NCBI GenBank assembly: GCA_031629035.1
Contig: JAVLUG010000003.1
Span: 1 to 64,000 of the forward strand
From: MVYY01 sp012517575
Lineage (GTDB): Bacteria; Bacteroidota; Bacteroidia; Bacteroidales; Paludibacteraceae
Direction: 5' to 3'
DNA length: 64,000 bases
Below the pieces are notes generated by a model. That model saw only the letters and a list, made by a program, of their open reading frames with translations, was not told the DNA's origin and did not search any database. The first letter of the stretch is position 1. Each line of letters opens with the position of its first letter. Made by a program: the position numbers and the translations under genes. This document shows, in pieces, positions 43,275 through 53,318 of the stretch.

Positions 43275-45209
43275 ATGCAATATACTTTATTGATTTTAGC
43301 GCTTCCACTTTTGAGCTTTGCAGTTTTAGGCCTGGTGGATGCGAAATGGAAACCTAAAGTTGCCGGAACTATTGGAACAACCATTTTGGGAATAATTACC
43401 ATACTTTCCTATTTTGCAGCTTGGCAATATTTTACTCAATATAAAGTTGACGGAGTATACCAGAAAGTTATTGCTTTCGACTATGAATGGCTACGTTTCA
43501 ACGATTTACTTCATATAAATCTGGGCATTCTTTTGGATCCAATTTCGGTTATGATGATGATTGTCATCACGACCGTATCATTTATGGTGAATTTGTACAG
43601 TCTGGGTTACATGAAAGGTGAAAAGGGATTTCAACGCTACTATGCATTCCTCTCATTATTTGCATTCTCCATGCTTGGACTGGTGATGGCAACCAACATT
43701 TTCCAGATGTATATTTTTTGGGAGCTGGTAGGTGTTTCTTCCTATTTGCTGATCGGATTTTACTACACTCGTCCGGCAGCAGTGGCTGCAGCTAAAAAAG
43801 CATTTATCGTAACGCGTTTTGCCGATTTGTTTTTCCTGATAGGAATTCTGCTTCTTTCCTATTTTACAAAGACATTCGATTTTAGTATTCTTACTTCAAG
43901 CAATGCAAATGTTTTTGCTGAAGCAACAAGCAAAACCTTTATGGGATTTTCGATGCTCAGCTGGGCAATGGCATTGATATTTATTGGTGGTGCAGGAAAA
44001 TCGGCCATGTTTCCGTTGCACATTTGGTTGCCGGATGCAATGGAAGGCCCTACGCCCGTATCTGCCCTGATTCATGCAGCCACAATGGTGGTTGCCGGAG
44101 TATTTCTGGTAGCTCGTCTGTTTCCGGTTTATGTCGTTTTCACGCCTGAGGTTTTGCACGGAATTGCTTATGTTGGTGCCTTTACCGCTTTGTTTTCAGC
44201 AATAATTGCCTGTGTTCAGACCGACATAAAGCGTGTGCTGGCTTTTTCCACCATTTCTCAAATCGGATTCATGATGGTTGGCTTGGGTGTTTCCGGTTAT
44301 GGGGGACACGAAGGAGTTGGCTACATGTCGTCCATGTTTCATTTATTCACACATGCTTTCTTTAAATCATTGTTGTTCCTGGGAGCAGGATCGGTGATTC
44401 ATACTGTTCACAGTAACGAAATGAAAGACATGGGTGGACTTCGCAAATATATGCCGATAACTAACTGGACTTTTTTGATTGCCTGTCTGGCAATTGCTGG
44501 AATTCCTCCTTTCTCGGGATTCTTCAGCAAAGATGAAATTCTTTCGGCCAGCTATTCGTTCAGCCCTGCAATGGGTGGAATCATGACTTTTATTGCAGGA
44601 TTAACTGCATTTTACATGTTCCGTCTATATTACAACATTTTTTGGGGAAAAGAATTCAAACCGGCAACTCAAAGCGAAAATCATCACGGACACGGAAACA
44701 CACCACACGAATCTCCATTCTCCATGTCGTCGGCTTTGGTGTTTTTGGGAGTAGTTACGTGTGTTGCAGGGCTTATTCCGTTCGGACACTTTATTACTTC
44801 CGATGGCGTACCCTATGATATTCATATCAATCTGACAGTGGCTTCTGTAAGTATAATCGTTGCACTTGTGGGAATTATTATTGCAACTTATCTATATCGA
44901 AAGGAAAATGAAATTCCCGAAAAGCTTGCCAAAACTTTCGACGGGTTTTATAAGGCAGCTTCTCACCGATTTTACATTGACGAAGTTTATTTGTTTATTA
45001 CCAAGAAAATTATTTTCAACAATATAGCTCGTCCCATTGCCTGGTTCGACCGTCATGTGATAGATGGAACGATGAACGGAATTGCCAGTTCCACTCAGTG
45101 GGTTGCAGTAAAAATAAAAGGGTTCCAGTCGGGTCAAATTCAACAGTATGCTTATGTTTTCCTTTTGGGAACATTACTTGTTGCCGCACTGGTAATTTTT
45201 CTAATTTAA
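43275..45209 (+). CDS. nuoL: NADH-quinone oxidoreductase-type subunit L (proton pump)
   Basis: The 644-residue subunit has 14 or more helices and a C-terminal lateral helix region. It shows WELVGVSSYLLIGFYYTRP, IHAATMVVAGVFLVARLFPV and a conserved Lys/His pattern of the antiporter-like family (HLFTHAFFKSLLFLGAGSVI). It is the most distal pump of the membrane arm. It has a His-rich loop (SENHHGHGNTPHESPF). Confidence 0.96.
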   Translation: MQYTLLILALPLLSFAVLGLVDAKWKPKVAGTIGTTILGIITILSYFAAWQYFTQYKVDGVYQKVIAFDYEWLRFNDLLHINLGILLDPISVMMMIVITTVSFMVNLYSLGYMKGEKGFQRYYAFLSLFAFSMLGLVMATNIFQMYIFWELVGVSSYLLIGFYYTRPAAVAAAKKAFIVTRFADLFFLIGILLLSYFTKTFDFSILTSSNANVFAEATSKTFMGFSMLSWAMALIFIGGAGKSAMFPLHIWLPDAMEGPTPVSALIHAATMVVAGVFLVARLFPVYVVFTPEVLHGIAYVGAFTALFSAIIACVQTDIKRVLAFSTISQIGFMMVGLGVSGYGGHEGVGYMSSMFHLFTHAFFKSLLFLGAGSVIHTVHSNEMKDMGGLRKYMPITNWTFLIACLAIAGIPPFSGFFSKDEILSASYSFSPAMGGIMTFIAGLTAFYMFRLYYNIFWGKEFKPATQSENHHGHGNTPHESPFSMSSALVFLGVVTCVAGLIPFGHFITSDGVPYDIHINLTVASVSIIVALVGIIIATYLYRKENEIPEKLAKTFDGFYKAASHRFYIDEVYLFITKKIIFNNIARPIAWFDRHVIDGTMNGIASSTQWVAVKIKGFQSGQIQQYAYVFLLGTLLVAALVIFLI

Positions 45210-45251
45210 TTAAAATTGATAGTTACAAATAATCAGATAAAAAAATAAGAT

Positions 45252-46733
45252 ATGAACTTTTTATCCTTGTACATTCTCATACTTGTTTTGATGATGATGG
45301 GTTTGTTCCTTTCCAAATCGAGGAAACAAATTCAAATAATTATGATAACGGGAGCATCGTTTTTACTGATGCTGTCGGGAGCGCTGACCTATTTATATCT
45401 CACCGAACGCGCAGCCGGCAACACGGCTGAAATGCTCTTCAGAGCCGATTCGGTCTGGTATGCTCCATTCAACATCCATTACTCAGTTGGTGTAGATGGC
45501 ATTTCGGTTGCCATGCTGATGCTTTCGTCGATAATTGTATTTACGGGCGTTTTGGTTTCTTGGAAAATTGACCCCATGCCCAAAGAATTTTTCCTGTGGT
45601 TTTGTTTACTTGCTATAGGAGTATTTGGCTTTTTCATTTCCATCGACCTGTTTACCATGTTTATGTATTACGAAGTTGCCCTTATCCCGATGTACTTGCT
45701 GATTGGAGTTTGGGGAACTGGGAAAAAGGAATATTCTGCCATGAAACTGACTCTTATGTTGATGGGAGGTTCAGCTTTGTTGCTGGTAGGTATTCTTGGT
45801 ATCTATTTTACTACGGGCGGCAGCACCATGAATATTCTCGAACTTTCCAAACTGAAAGTGCCGCTTGAAATGCAACGTTACTTTTTCCCGCTCACTTTTA
45901 TGGGTTTTGGAGTACTCGGAGCATTGTTCCCATTTCATACATGGTCGCCAGACGGTCACTCTTCAGCCCCAACAGCCGTTTCTATGTTACACGCCGGAGT
46001 GTTGATGAAACTTGGCGGTTACGGATGTTTTCGTGTTGCCATGTTTTTAATGCCGGAAGCTGCTCACGAAATGGCATGGATTTTCCTTATTCTGACCGGA
46101 ATCAGTGTTGTTTATGGAGCTTTCGGAGCAATTCATCAAACGGATTTAAAATATATCAACGCCTATTCTTCCGTTAGTCATTGCGGTTTAGTGCTGTTTG
46201 CCTTGTTAATGATGAATCAGACCGCAACAACAGGTGCTATTTTGCAAATGGTTTCACACGGTTTGATTACGGCTCTTTTCTTTGCATTGATCGGAATGAT
46301 TTACGGACGTACCCATACACGCGACATAAGATTGATGGGAGGACTGATGAAAGTAATTCCATTTTTGGGAGTAAGTTATGTCATAGCAGGTATGGCTTCG
46401 TTGGGATTACCAGGACTGAGCGGTTTCGTAGCAGAAATGACAGTTTTTGTAGGTTCTTTCCAGTACGCCGATACTTTTCACCGGATTTTGACCATTGGAG
46501 CCTGTGCTTCGATTGTAATAACGACGGTGTATATTTTGAGAGTGGTCGGTAAAGTGATTTTTGGACCCATGCAGGACAAACACCATGAAACGTTGACCGA
46601 TGCGGTAATGTATGAAAGAATACCGGTAATTGTTCTGACTGCGGCAATTTTTGGTATTGGAATGTTCCCAGGCTGGATTTCGTCCATGATTGGGGACAGT
46701 GTTTTACCACTTATTTCTCAGTTTATAAGATAA
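45252..46733 (+). CDS. nuoM: NADH-quinone oxidoreductase-type subunit M (proton pump)
   Basis: This 493-residue antiporter-like subunit has about 14 helices. It contains YYEVALIPMYLLIGVWGTG with the conserved Glu, FPFHTWSPDGHSSAPTAVSM, and KLGGYGCFR. It lies between nuoL and nuoN, the usual order. Confidence 0.96.
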   Translation: MNFLSLYILILVLMMMGLFLSKSRKQIQIIMITGASFLLMLSGALTYLYLTERAAGNTAEMLFRADSVWYAPFNIHYSVGVDGISVAMLMLSSIIVFTGVLVSWKIDPMPKEFFLWFCLLAIGVFGFFISIDLFTMFMYYEVALIPMYLLIGVWGTGKKEYSAMKLTLMLMGGSALLLVGILGIYFTTGGSTMNILELSKLKVPLEMQRYFFPLTFMGFGVLGALFPFHTWSPDGHSSAPTAVSMLHAGVLMKLGGYGCFRVAMFLMPEAAHEMAWIFLILTGISVVYGAFGAIHQTDLKYINAYSSVSHCGLVLFALLMMNQTATTGAILQMVSHGLITALFFALIGMIYGRTHTRDIRLMGGLMKVIPFLGVSYVIAGMASLGLPGLSGFVAEMTVFVGSFQYADTFHRILTIGACASIVITTVYILRVVGKVIFGPMQDKHHETLTDAVMYERIPVIVLTAAIFGIGMFPGWISSMIGDSVLPLISQFIR

Positions 46734-46790
46734 TTCTACTTCGACAACCGGAAATAATTAAAAAAGATTTTTTAGACAAAACACAGAACT

Positions 46791-48212
46791 ATGGATTACA
46801 GTAGTTTTTTACAAATGCATGAAGAATTTTCCCTGTTGGGGGTAATGATCATTCTTTTATTATACGATATATTTGCAAGCGAAAAGTATTTAAAATATTT
46901 TCAGCCGATAGCCATAGTACTGTTTTTAGTACACATCGTGCTTAACTGCGTGCCGAGAGAAACATTTCAGGTTTCCGGTGGCATGTATGAATACTTACCC
47001 ATTCACAGTTATATCAAGACTTTTTTAAATATAGGTACGCTTATCGTTTTCCTACAGGCGCACAAATTTCTGAATGAGGATGCCAACAGGATAAAACGGG
47101 GAGAATTTTATTTTTTGACGCTCTCTACCTTGTTGGGAATGTATTTTATGATTTCGGCCGGAAATTTTCTGGTATTTTATCTCGGACTTGAAACCGCTTC
47201 TGTTCCCATGGCTGCATTGGTTGCATTCGACAAATACAACAACAAAGCTGCAGAAGCTGGAGCAAAATATATTCTTTTGGCCGTTTTTGCATCAAGCATT
47301 TCGTTATTCGGCATTTCTTTGATTTATGGATCGACAGGGACATTGTATTTTAACGATCTTCCGGCACTAATCACCGGAACGCCTCTTCAAATTTTGGCAT
47401 TTGTGTTTTTTGCTGTAGGCTTGTTCTTCAAAATTTCACTGGTTCCCTTTCACTTATGGGCAGCGGACGTGTACGAAGGAGCTCAAACCAACATTACCTC
47501 ATATCTGTCAGTTATTTCCAAAGGTTCGGCAGTATTTGTATTGTTCACCTTGTTGGTGAAAGTTTTTGCAAGCCTGATCACTCAGTGGCAACCCATCTTA
47601 TGGATATTGGCAGTGTTAAGTATTACCATTGCTAATTTATTTGCCATTCGGCAAAAAAATCTGAAACGATTTCTGGCCTTTTCGTCTATCTCTCAAGCCG
47701 GTTACATTTTGTTGGCTATTATCAGTGGTTCGGCAATAGGAATGTCTTCACTCGTTTACTATGTATTGGTTTACATATTTTCCAATCTGGCAGCATTTGG
47801 GGTAATATCTGTAATTGAAGAACGCACGGGAAAAATTAACATTCAAGATTATGATGGTCTCTACCAAACAAATCCAAATTTAAGCTTTGTGATGATGCTT
47901 TCCTTGTTTTCTTTGGCAGGAATTCCTCCATTTGCAGGATTTTTCAGCAAATTTTTTGTATTTTCGGCAGCCGCTTCACAAGGTTTTTATGTGCTGGTGT
48001 TCATTGCACTGCTTAATACCATCATTTCACTTTATTACTATTTGCTTATCATTAAAGCAATGTTTTTGAACAAAAGTGATCATCCTATCGAACCAATTAA
48101 AAGCGATTTTTTTGCAAGAGTCAGCTTTGCTGTTTGCACACTGGCCATAATTGCCATTGGATTTATCAGTCCAATTTACGATCAGATACATCTGATTAGT
48201 TTTGGTATGTGA
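46791..48212 (+). CDS. nuoN: NADH-quinone oxidoreductase-type subunit N (proton pump)
   Basis: This 473-residue antiporter-like subunit has about 14 helices. It contains YLGLETASVPMAALVAFD with the conserved Glu, VPFHLWAADVYEGAQTNIT, and RFLAFSSISQAGYILLAI. It is the last nuo gene. The next gene, kup, starts 107 bases later on the same strand. Confidence 0.95.
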   Translation: MDYSSFLQMHEEFSLLGVMIILLLYDIFASEKYLKYFQPIAIVLFLVHIVLNCVPRETFQVSGGMYEYLPIHSYIKTFLNIGTLIVFLQAHKFLNEDANRIKRGEFYFLTLSTLLGMYFMISAGNFLVFYLGLETASVPMAALVAFDKYNNKAAEAGAKYILLAVFASSISLFGISLIYGSTGTLYFNDLPALITGTPLQILAFVFFAVGLFFKISLVPFHLWAADVYEGAQTNITSYLSVISKGSAVFVLFTLLVKVFASLITQWQPILWILAVLSITIANLFAIRQKNLKRFLAFSSISQAGYILLAIISGSAIGMSSLVYYVLVYIFSNLAAFGVISVIEERTGKINIQDYDGLYQTNPNLSFVMMLSLFSLAGIPPFAGFFSKFFVFSAAASQGFYVLVFIALLNTIISLYYYLLIIKAMFLNKSDHPIEPIKSDFFARVSFAVCTLAIIAIGFISPIYDQIHLISFGM

Positions 48213-48319
48213 TATTTCCTGTTTTAAAGTACTGTTGAAATTCGGAAAAATCTTTTTTCTGTACCTGATAAACATATTTTTCTTATGAAATCAAAAGATT
48301 TTAATTTACATGCTCATGT

Positions 48320-50269
48320 ATGAATAAAGAAAATTCGTCCAGGTACAACGCCTTCAATTTGTTGGGTGTTATTGTAACGCTGGGCATTGTTTACGGTGAT
48401 ATTGGCACTTCACCGCTTTACGTAATGAAAGCCATTCTTGGGGCAAATACCGGAATCGACCAGAATTACATTATTGGGGCCATCTCTTGCATAATTTGGA
48501 CTCTCACCTTACAGACCACCGTCAAATACGTTCTTATCACCCTCAGGGCAGATAATAAAGGAGAGGGAGGAATTCTTGCACTTTACGCACTAATACGTAA
48601 AAACAAGAAAAAATGGCTTTATGTTATCGCCATAATAGGGGCAAGTACACTGATAGCCGATGGAATTATTACTCCTTCTATCACAGTTGTTTCGGCCATA
48701 GAAGGATTAAAAGCAATACAGCCCGACACACCGGTTGTTCCGATAAGCATCACAATCATTACAGTCCTGTTTTTTATTCAACAATTTGGTACCCATGCTA
48801 TCGGAAGGTCATTCGGACCTATCATGTTAATTTGGTTTACAACACTCGGTATTCTCGGATTTACTCAGATAATCGAATTCCCTTCTATTCTTAAGGCATT
48901 CAATCCCTATTATGCCATCAAATTATTGATAGATTATCCAAACTGGTTCCTTATTTTGGGAGCAGTATTTCTTTGTACCACTGGAGCCGAAGCATTGTAT
49001 TCAGATTTGGGACACTGCGGAATAAAAAATATTCGCGTAAGCTGGGCTTATGTAAAAACCACACTGCTTCTCAATTATTTGGGGCAAGGGGCATGGGTGA
49101 TTAATCACTTAAATACGTTGGACGGGTCAGTTAACCCTTTCTTTGCTATCATGCCGCAAAAATTCTTACTTCCGGGAATCATACTGGCAACAATGGCCGC
49201 TGTTATTGCCAGTCAGGCACTTATCAGCGGCTCCTACAGTATTTTTAGTGAAGCCATGAGTCTGAACTTCTGGCCGCGGCAGCTGATAAAATATCCAGCC
49301 AAACTGAAAGGACAAATGTATATCCCCTTTGTCAACAGCTTTTTGTTTGTGTGCTGTGTACTGGTTATTCTCCTTTTCCAAAGCTCAAGCAATATGGAAG
49401 GAGCTTACGGACTCTCCATCACCATAACCATGTTGATGACCACTATACTACTTTCGGTTTATTTTAAAACCAAACATGTTAAAATGGTTTTCATTGTCCC
49501 CATGGTTACAGTTTTTTCCATTATTGAGTTCTCGTTCCTGGCAGCAAACATGTTCAAGTTTCTTCATGGTGGTTGGGTAACCATCCTGATAGCTTCGTGC
49601 CTTGTTTTTATTATGGTTGTATGGTACAATGCCCGTAAGATCAAAAATAAATATTCGCTGTTTCTGAAAATAAGACCTTATTTTTCTATAATTTCAGATT
49701 TGAAAGAAGATAAAACCGTTCCAAAATATGCAACCAATTTGGTATATCTGACCAAAGCCAATTATCGAACCGATATAGAAAGTAAAATTATTTATTCGAT
49801 CATTAACAAACAACCCAAGCGCGCTGATTACTATTGGTTACTTCATGTTGACCACGTAGACGAGCCAAATACCTTTGAATATACTTTCGAAAAACTTATT
49901 CCCAATACATTGTTCAGGGTTGATTTACGTATAGGTTTCAAGGTTCAACCGTTCATCAGCATGTATTTTCGCCAAATCATTGATGAATTGGCAAGCAGCA
50001 AGGAATTTGATCTCCTCAGTAATTATCCATCCTTGCGTAAGTATAATATTGATGGCGATTTCAGATTTATTGTTATTCATAGAGTTTACAATCAGGATCA
50101 AGGTTTTGGCTTCTGGGAACGTTTTTCGATGAATTTTTACAATGTCTTCAGAAAACTTGGAATTTCCGAAACAGGCGCCTATGGGTTGGACACCAGTAAT
50201 GTGCTGGTAGAAGCTGTCCCGCTTATTGTGAATACAGACAGTAAAATGCGCATTAAACGTGCAAAATAA
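48320..50269 (+). CDS. kup: Kup-type potassium uptake protein
   Basis: The 649-residue protein has about 12 helices in residues 10-460 and a cytoplasmic C-terminal domain. It starts with the Kup signature GIVYGDIGTSPLYVMKAI (residues about 22-39) and has KGEGGILALYALIRK and TGAEALYSDLGHCG. These proteins take up potassium with protons. It lies directly after nuoN, so it may share the nuo transcript, though the 107-base gap allows a separate promoter. Confidence 0.95.
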   Translation: MNKENSSRYNAFNLLGVIVTLGIVYGDIGTSPLYVMKAILGANTGIDQNYIIGAISCIIWTLTLQTTVKYVLITLRADNKGEGGILALYALIRKNKKKWLYVIAIIGASTLIADGIITPSITVVSAIEGLKAIQPDTPVVPISITIITVLFFIQQFGTHAIGRSFGPIMLIWFTTLGILGFTQIIEFPSILKAFNPYYAIKLLIDYPNWFLILGAVFLCTTGAEALYSDLGHCGIKNIRVSWAYVKTTLLLNYLGQGAWVINHLNTLDGSVNPFFAIMPQKFLLPGIILATMAAVIASQALISGSYSIFSEAMSLNFWPRQLIKYPAKLKGQMYIPFVNSFLFVCCVLVILLFQSSSNMEGAYGLSITITMLMTTILLSVYFKTKHVKMVFIVPMVTVFSIIEFSFLAANMFKFLHGGWVTILIASCLVFIMVVWYNARKIKNKYSLFLKIRPYFSIISDLKEDKTVPKYATNLVYLTKANYRTDIESKIIYSIINKQPKRADYYWLLHVDHVDEPNTFEYTFEKLIPNTLFRVDLRIGFKVQPFISMYFRQIIDELASSKEFDLLSNYPSLRKYNIDGDFRFIVIHRVYNQDQGFGFWERFSMNFYNVFRKLGISETGAYGLDTSNVLVEAVPLIVNTDSKMRIKRAK

Positions 50270-50383
50270 AGGAATGAAATCAGAACTTGCATGCGTCAAA
50301 TTAAAATTCAACTTTTACCTAAAAATTTTTTGTAGGTAGTTCTGAATTTTTTCTGAAGTCATTTTGCTTGACGCAGAAAAATA

Positions 50384-50425
50384 AAAAGCCTGCTGAAATT
50401 TCTCTATCCAACAGGCTTTTAATTG
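50384..50425 (-). terminator. Terminator of the tmRNA gene
   Basis: On the minus strand AAAAGCCTGTTGG and CAGCAGGCTTTTT form a stem with a loop of about 12 bases, followed by a T-rich run. It begins about 18 bases after the tmRNA 3' end. Confidence 0.85.
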
Positions 50426-50442
50426 TTCCTTTAAGTTTATTG

Positions 50443-50840
50443 TGGAGCTGGAGGGAGTTGAACCCTCGTCCAAACATGGAAACAATATGCTTTCTACATG
50501 CTTAGCTTCGCTTGGTTTTTCGTGTACAGGCAAGGCCGAAGCTACCAACCTGTACCTTATCCTTTGAGTTTTTCATTGCATTTTCAAGGCAAAATGCAAC
50601 TATCCTCGATTTTGCTGCACCTCCATATCAAGCAGCCTCGAGGAGAGGGCGCTTGGGAGATGTCTCGTCCCCGCACCTTGTGCAGGGATAAAGCTTAATC
50701 TACTATACTTCAATTAAGCAGCGAGAGCGTAATTAGTTTCGCCAGATAATTTTTTGAGATTCGGGATTAACGAGCCGTAAACTCAGCGCTCGGCATGCTT
50801 ACATACCTTTTCTACACGTTGTCAAATCCATGCAGCCCCA
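50443..50840 (-). ncRNA. ssrA: Transfer-messenger RNA (tmRNA)
   Basis: The 398-base RNA rescues stalled ribosomes. Its ends pair as GGGGCTG/CAGCTCC with discriminator A, and the 3' part has a T arm (GAGGGTTCAACTCCCTC region); the CCA end is not encoded. The tag frame on the minus strand (50743-50714) reads GETNYALAA then stop, which fits Bacteroidales tags. A TTTG-type box (GATCTTTG, 50854-50847) lies just before the 5' end, immediately after the rny stop codon. One-piece form, not permuted. Confidence 0.95.
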
Positions 50841-50855
50841 TAATTTCAAAGATCT

Positions 50856-52376
50856 TTACTTAGCATAACTTACTGCTCTTGTTTCCCTAATAACAGTAAT
50901 TTTAACCTGTCCCGGATACGTCATTTCATCCTGAATGCGTTTTGCTATATCGAATGAAAGCAGTTCTGCTTCCTTGTCATCCATTTTATCGGCGCCTACT
51001 ATTACCCGCAATTCTCTTCCTGCCTGAATGGCATAAGTCTTGAGAACCCCCGGATAAGAAAGTGCCAAATCTTCCATGTCTTTCAACCGCTTAATGTAAG
51101 CTTCCACAACTTCACGTCTGGCTCCCGGACGGGCACCGGATATAGCGTCGCAAACCTGCACAATAGGAGCAATAAGCGTTTCCATTTCAATTTCATCGTG
51201 ATGAGCTCCAATTGCATTGCAAATATCGGGCTTTTCCTTGTATTTTTCAGCAAGTTTCATGCCAAGTATTGCATGTGGCAATTCCGGTTCATCATCCGGA
51301 ACTTTACCAATATCATGCAATAAGCCTGCTCTTTTGGCTTTTTTCACGTTCAATCCCAACTCGGCAGCCATCGTAGCACACAAATTGGCTGTTTCCCGCG
51401 CATGTTGCAACAGATTTTGTCCATAAGAAGAACGATATTTCATTTTTCCTACCAAACGAATGAGTTCGGGGTGAAGACCATGAATACCCAAATCGATGGT
51501 GGTACGTTTACCCACTTCAATAATTTCTTCTTCCAACTGCTTACGGACTTTATTAACCACTTCTTCTATGCGCGCCGGGTGAATACGTCCATCGGTAACC
51601 AACTGATGAAGTGAAAGCCGGGCAATTTCACGCCGAACCGGGTCAAAAGCCGACAGCACGATGGCTTCTGGCGTATCGTCCACAATGATTTCTACTCCCG
51701 TTGCAGCCTCCAAGGCTCGGATATTCCTTCCCTCACGGCCAATAATGCGACCTTTAATTTCATCGGATTCGATGTGGAACACTGTAACCGAATTTTCCAT
51801 GGCCGTCTCAGTAGCCAGCCGTTGAATACTTTGAATGACAATTCTCTTGGCTTCCTTGTTGGCAGTCATCTTGGCTTCATCCATAATATCGTTGACATAA
51901 GCCATAGCTTCGGTTTTGGCTTCTTCTTTCAATGATTCGATAAGCCGCTCTTTGGCCTGCTCGGAAGAAAGACCCGAAACTGTTTCCAATTGTTCCTGCG
52001 CTTGACGGATAAAATGTTCGAGTTCTTTTTTCTTATTTTCGACTGTCAGAAACTGGCTTTCCAGATTTTCTTTCATCACATCCACTTCATTCATTTTCCG
52101 TTGCAATTCTCCTTGTTTTTGGTTGAGTTGCATTTCACGTTGCTGAATGCGGGTTTCAGCTGCCTGAATTTTGGCATTTCTTTGCTGAACCTGCTGTTCG
52201 TGTTCGGCTTTCAGGGCAATAAACTTTTCTTTTACTTCAATCAGGTTGTTTTTTTTGATCAACTCCGCTTCGGCTTCAAATTCTTTCAAAGCCTTTTTAT
52301 GATTGCGCTTGAAGTAAATGAAACTACCGCCCACACCAACACCAAAAGATATTATTATGGCAATAATTAAATTCAT
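50856..52376 (-). CDS. rny: Ribonuclease Y
   Basis: This 506-residue endoribonuclease starts mRNA decay at the membrane. An N-terminal membrane helix (residues 2-22) is followed by a long coiled coil (about 28-140), a KH domain (about 200-260; GRIIGREGRNIRALEAATGV) and an HD domain with LLHDIGKVPDDEPELPH (about 345-361). The gene ends 16 bases before the tmRNA 5' end. The next gene upstream in transcription, zapA, is 146 bases away. Confidence 0.96.
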   Translation of the reverse strand: MNLIIAIIISFGVGVGGSFIYFKRNHKKALKEFEAEAELIKKNNLIEVKEKFIALKAEHEQQVQQRNAKIQAAETRIQQREMQLNQKQGELQRKMNEVDVMKENLESQFLTVENKKKELEHFIRQAQEQLETVSGLSSEQAKERLIESLKEEAKTEAMAYVNDIMDEAKMTANKEAKRIVIQSIQRLATETAMENSVTVFHIESDEIKGRIIGREGRNIRALEAATGVEIIVDDTPEAIVLSAFDPVRREIARLSLHQLVTDGRIHPARIEEVVNKVRKQLEEEIIEVGKRTTIDLGIHGLHPELIRLVGKMKYRSSYGQNLLQHARETANLCATMAAELGLNVKKAKRAGLLHDIGKVPDDEPELPHAILGMKLAEKYKEKPDICNAIGAHHDEIEMETLIAPIVQVCDAISGARPGARREVVEAYIKRLKDMEDLALSYPGVLKTYAIQAGRELRVIVGADKMDDKEAELLSFDIAKRIQDEMTYPGQVKITVIRETRAVSYAK

Positions 52377-52522
52377 TTCTTATAGATATTTATTTGATAA
52401 ACAATAATTTAAATTTTATAATAAAAAAACGCATCGACGCTGCCAACAAAAGGTTAAAAATTTAGTTAACCAAAAAACAACGTAATGCGAGAAAATAAGT
52501 TTGAAAAATGATACTTAGAAAA

Positions 52523-52819
52523 TTATTTTTCAGCCAATAATTTTTCTACTTCCTGATTTAGAGAAGTTAATTTTTCTGCCAGGGGTACAGTATCCTGCTG
52601 CATCATTTTTCTAACGAGCATTACTGCAAGTTCGTAGGCTACAAAAATAAAAACTTCTTCTTCCGACCGATGACTGTATTTCTTTTGATAAACTTCCAGA
52701 TATTTTCCCAGAACTTTTTCTGCCAAGCGGTACAACTCCTCTTCTTTCCGTTCAATTCTCAACGGCAATCTGTAACCGCCTACCTGGACATTGATTAAAA
52801 AAGTATCGTTTTCGTTCAT
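52523..52819 (-). CDS. zapA: Cell division protein ZapA
   Basis: The 98-residue protein has the ZapA N-terminal fold (FLINVQVGGYRLPLRIERKE) and a C-terminal coiled coil (about 60-98). It stabilises FtsZ bundles at the division site. I start at the ATG at 52819 (MNENDTF). Another ATG at 52834 would overlap the stop of the preceding gene. Confidence 0.85.
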   Translation of the reverse strand: MNENDTFLINVQVGGYRLPLRIERKEEELYRLAEKVLGKYLEVYQKKYSHRSEEEVFIFVAYELAVMLVRKMMQQDTVPLAEKLTSLNQEVEKLLAEK

Positions 52820-52826
52820 AACTGCT

Positions 52827-53123
52827 CTAATCATTTAACAAAAGAGCCAAACACTTATCTATTTCTCGCACCAATTTGTTGATTTGCTGCTTTGACCTGT
52901 TCCGCTCTTCATCGGATAACGCCAAAGTTTTAGCAATTCGCAAATGGTCATAATTTTTTTGAAGTTCGGAAAACTTGGCTTTTAAGAGTTCAACATCTTG
53001 TTCTTTATTGCTCAACCTTTCTCTCAACAGCGAATTTTCCTCCTGCAATGACTTGAAATCATCCATCAGCTTTCGCAGATTAGATTCAAAAGTTGCTACC
53101 AAATCATCATAAGAATGCGTCAT
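52827..53123 (-). CDS. Small coiled-coil protein upstream of zapA
   Basis: This protein of about 98 residues is predicted to be almost wholly helical, with a coiled coil over about residues 10-65 (LMDDFKSLQEENSLLRERLS) and a second helix ending KLVREIDKCLALLND. I start it at the MTHSYDD methionine; the longer frame is unlikely. It ends 7 bases before zapA and is found in this place in other Bacteroidetes. A division role in the style of ZapB is suggested by the pairing only. Confidence 0.7.
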   Translation of the reverse strand: MTHSYDDLVATFESNLRKLMDDFKSLQEENSLLRERLSNKEQDVELLKAKFSELQKNYDHLRIAKTLALSDEERNRSKQQINKLVREIDKCLALLLND

Positions 53124-53291
53124 TTTATCAAAAAAATCTATACAAAAATACATTTTTCAGTCGTAATTCACATACGAAATTACCTTTTTTTTCGCATATT
53201 GATAATAATTATTTTTTTTAAATTATTTTTAATGTTTTTATCGGGACACTAAATTGTTATAAAAAGGGAAATTCAGAAAAAAAATAATACG

Positions 53292-53299
53292 TACTTTTG
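53292..53299 (+). promoter_or_regulatory. Likely -7 box of ispG
   Basis: TACTTTTG followed by C matches TAnnTTTG and lies 19 bases before the start codon of ispG. No TTTG is present at the expected -33 position. Confidence 0.5.
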
Positions 53300-53318
53300 C
53301 AAAAAAATTCATTGCACC

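Noticed and set aside
52377..52522. Possible 6S RNA between zapA and rny
   Set aside because: In some bacteria 6S RNA lies next to zapA, but I could find no long bulged hairpin in these 146 bases.
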